DNA of 64,000 bases, taken from the NCBI GenBank assembly GCA_938743325.2, contig OW568863.1:992001-1056000 (forward strand), written 5' to 3'. Source of the DNA: Pycnococcus provasolii (lineage: Eukaryota; Chlorophyta; Pseudoscourfieldiophyceae; Pseudoscourfieldiales; Pycnococcaceae). Positions 62,502-64,000 of the stretch are shown piece by piece. Positions within the stretch are counted from its first letter, which is position 1. Each line of letters begins with the position of its first letter. The translations under genes and the position numbers were made by a program. Under the pieces are notes generated by a model. That model saw only the letters and a program-made list of their open reading frames with translations, searched no databases and had not been told where the DNA came from.

Positions 62502-64000
62502 TTACATGTTTGCCGGCGAATACATCGCAAGTACCGTCCGTCCATACCGTCGCTCACGCGCAAGACGCAAGTCTCCATTCACCGCCGATGCGTCTTCATG
62601 CGTACTAACGCAAAGCTTCTCTGGGATGGCTCGCGATTCCTCGAGCGGGAATTCGACGAGAACAGTAGAGCGATCGGAGCACAGCGCACCGCTGCTGCCG
62701 AGCAGCTCAAGGAGAACCGAGTAGTCAACGAGCTGATACGGCGGTGTCACCGAGATAAATTCGAAAGGTTCTCCGCGCGATTCGCGATGGCGATTCAGAA
62801 ATACCTCCACGGTCATAGGGTGCACCACCACATCGCCGGCAGCTCCTCCGTTCTTGCTTGCGACGCCGTGCACGTCGAGCGAACGAAGATTCACGTTGAG
62901 AACGCGCTTCAGAACATCTGAGTCGCATTCGACAAAGTGCGCGCCAGCGCATCCGCGACTCACCGCTTCCACACCCACCGCGCCCGTTCCAGAGTACAAG
63001 TCAAGCCACCGGCTTCCAGTGGGGAAACCGCGTGCGGACTTTGCAACACGAGCAACGAGCATGTCCATGGCGGCGCCACGCACACGCTCCATCATAGGAC
63101 GCACGGACGGCGTGTCGGGGCTCAGGATGCGTCGTCCTCCGAGCGCGCCGGACACAATGCGCAGCCTCTTGTGCGTTTTCCACTTGCCCCTTTCCGCACC
63201 GGGGAGAGTGTTCGGGTTGACGTAGGCGTTGTCCAAGAACTCCGTCTTCGTCGTTCGCGCGTCTCCTTTCGCCGTCGCACTCCTTGTTGCCTTACTTTCC
63301 GCCTCAGCTGTCTCCGCGAGCTTATTACTCGCCAGCTTTGCAGCCTTCTGCCGCTGCTCGCGCCGTCGTTCACGTCGCATTTGACGAGCGAGGCGCTGTG
63401 TCGCGACGTCGTCAACATTCTCGAGAATTTTAATCTCTCTTTCAAATTCGGCATCGTCTCTGCTGCTCGCTTTCTCTGTCTGCTTGCGCACTGCTGCTGC
63501 GGCGGTGGCGGCTGCGGCGTCGTCATCTTTTATAAGGTTTTCATTTGCCTGCTTTGCCTGCTTTACCGTGAATTGGATGGAGTCGTCCATGTCGTCCACG
63601 TCGTCGTCGTTTTCGTCACTGTCAAGGAATTCCGGCCACTGCACGCGTGCCACTCCATCGTCGTTACCATCATCGTCAGTCACGACCGACCTCACCTGCC
63701 TACTCTGATTCTGTCGTTTTTTCTCCTCAACAATCATGGGTCCCACAGGTAAGTCGCTGTCTTGTGCGAGTTCCGCCCAGAGAGAGGCGACATCCATGTC
63801 ACCAGCATCACCCAAGCCCTCACCACCATCATCACCCTCACCAATTATGTTGTCCTGAGAGCTGCGAGAAGATGACTTTGAAGCTGCAACTACACAAGAC
63901 AATGACTTTGAAGAGCGAAAACGACAAGAAAAACGAGGAGGACGACAAGCACCAGACGTGTAGCACAAAGACAAGGACAGGTGACCAGGCGGAGGGCAAG
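62502..64000 (-). CDS. RsmD-like rRNA guanine-N2 methyltransferase (5' end beyond window)
   Basis: At least 498 residues. The C-terminal ~200 match RsmD: RIVSGALGGRRILSPDTPSV, VRPMMERVRGAAMDML, the SAM-binding LDLYSGTGAVGVEAVSRG, then ECDSDVLKRVLNVN. RsmD methylates G966 of small-subunit rRNA, so a plastid or mitochondrial target is likely. Motif IV reads TPPY where bacterial enzymes have (N/D)PPY. The N-terminal half has a Ser/Arg-rich, transit-peptide-like region (FSCRFRSSKSLSCVVAASKS) and a long acidic/charged stretch not found in bacteria. The frame is open to the window edge with no ATG before that region, so the start lies outside or in another exon. Confidence 0.85.
   Translation of the reverse strand, partial: CPPPGHLSLSLCYTSGACRPPRFSCRFRSSKSLSCVVAASKSSSRSSQDNIIGEGDDGGEGLGDAGDMDVASLWAELAQDSDLPVGPMIVEEKKRQNQSRQVRSVVTDDDGNDDGVARVQWPEFLDSDENDDDVDDMDDSIQFTVKQAKQANENLIKDDDAAAATAAAAVRKQTEKASSRDDAEFEREIKILENVDDVATQRLARQMRRERRREQRQKAAKLASNKLAETAEAESKATRSATAKGDARTTKTEFLDNAYVNPNTLPGAERGKWKTHKRLRIVSGALGGRRILSPDTPSVRPMMERVRGAAMDMLVARVAKSARGFPTGSRWLDLYSGTGAVGVEAVSRGCAGAHFVECDSDVLKRVLNVNLRSLDVHGVASKNGGAAGDVVVHPMTVEVFLNRHRESRGEPFEFISVTPPYQLVDYSVLLELLGSSGALCSDRSTVLVEFPLEESRAIPEKLCVSTHEDASAVNGDLRLARERRYGRTVLAMYSPANM

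Overview
The window looks like part of the nuclear chromosome of a small, gene-dense green alga (chlorophyte or prasinophyte grade). The evidence is a plastid triose-phosphate translocator with a spliced transit-peptide exon, a plant-type group I bZIP, a DUF1350 hydrolase, an RsmD-like rRNA methyltransferase, two kinesin-14 motors and a tRNA-Trp with an intron. Most genes are single open frames on both strands with short spacers. I could work out one GT-AG intron, and one more is strongly implied. Short TTAGGG-type tracts lie just upstream of many start codons. No prokaryotic operons, rRNA, CRISPR array or viral genes were seen. The species assignment is inference.

Layout. 0.6-2.4 kb: acylated nucleotidyltransferase-like protein (-). 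3-11.2 kb: a divergent pair of large paralogous EF-hand, single-pass membrane proteins ending in a six-cysteine knot-like motif. 11.3-18.2 kb: CWF19/CwfJ-like splicing protein with an inserted RRM, an unknown protein, N-myristoyltransferase, an unknown small basic protein. 19.5-22.8 kb: a 3.3 kb near-perfect palindrome carrying two identical bZIP genes. 22.9-33 kb: PHD-finger protein, VHS-GAT-kinesin-14 fusion, Pol III subunit RPC5 with a tandemly duplicated 3' end, TLC-domain membrane protein. 32.8-40.7 kb: a second inverted duplication (2.14 kb arms, 3.58 kb core) holding two tRNA-Trp copies, an intact EF-hand/TIR-like/NACHT/WD40 receptor gene, a truncated copy of it, and a truncated TLC copy. 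41.5-64 kb: ankyrin protein, 5'-nucleotidase-like enzyme, triple adenylate/UMP kinase, DCAF11-like WD40 protein, triose-phosphate translocator, ARID-Tudor-SET protein, DUF1350 hydrolase, ER saposin-like protein, second kinesin-14, RsmD-like methyltransferase (cut by the window end).

Three points stand out. First, the NACHT gene resembles fungal HET/HNWD-type incompatibility receptors: 14 almost identical WD40 repeats vary mainly at a few fixed positions. It also sits in an inverted repeat laid out so that flipping the core rebuilds the same intact gene from the opposite promoter. Second, a kinesin-14 motor is fused to the VHS and GAT ubiquitin/membrane-sorting domains of TOM1/TOL proteins, and its motor domain shares long identical DNA tracts with a second kinesin-14 about 32 kb away. 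Third, the paired EF-hand/membrane/cystine-knot proteins look like an undescribed surface-protein family. Functionally the other genes are mostly housekeeping. N-myristoyltransferase is encoded beside two proteins with typical myristoylation starts.
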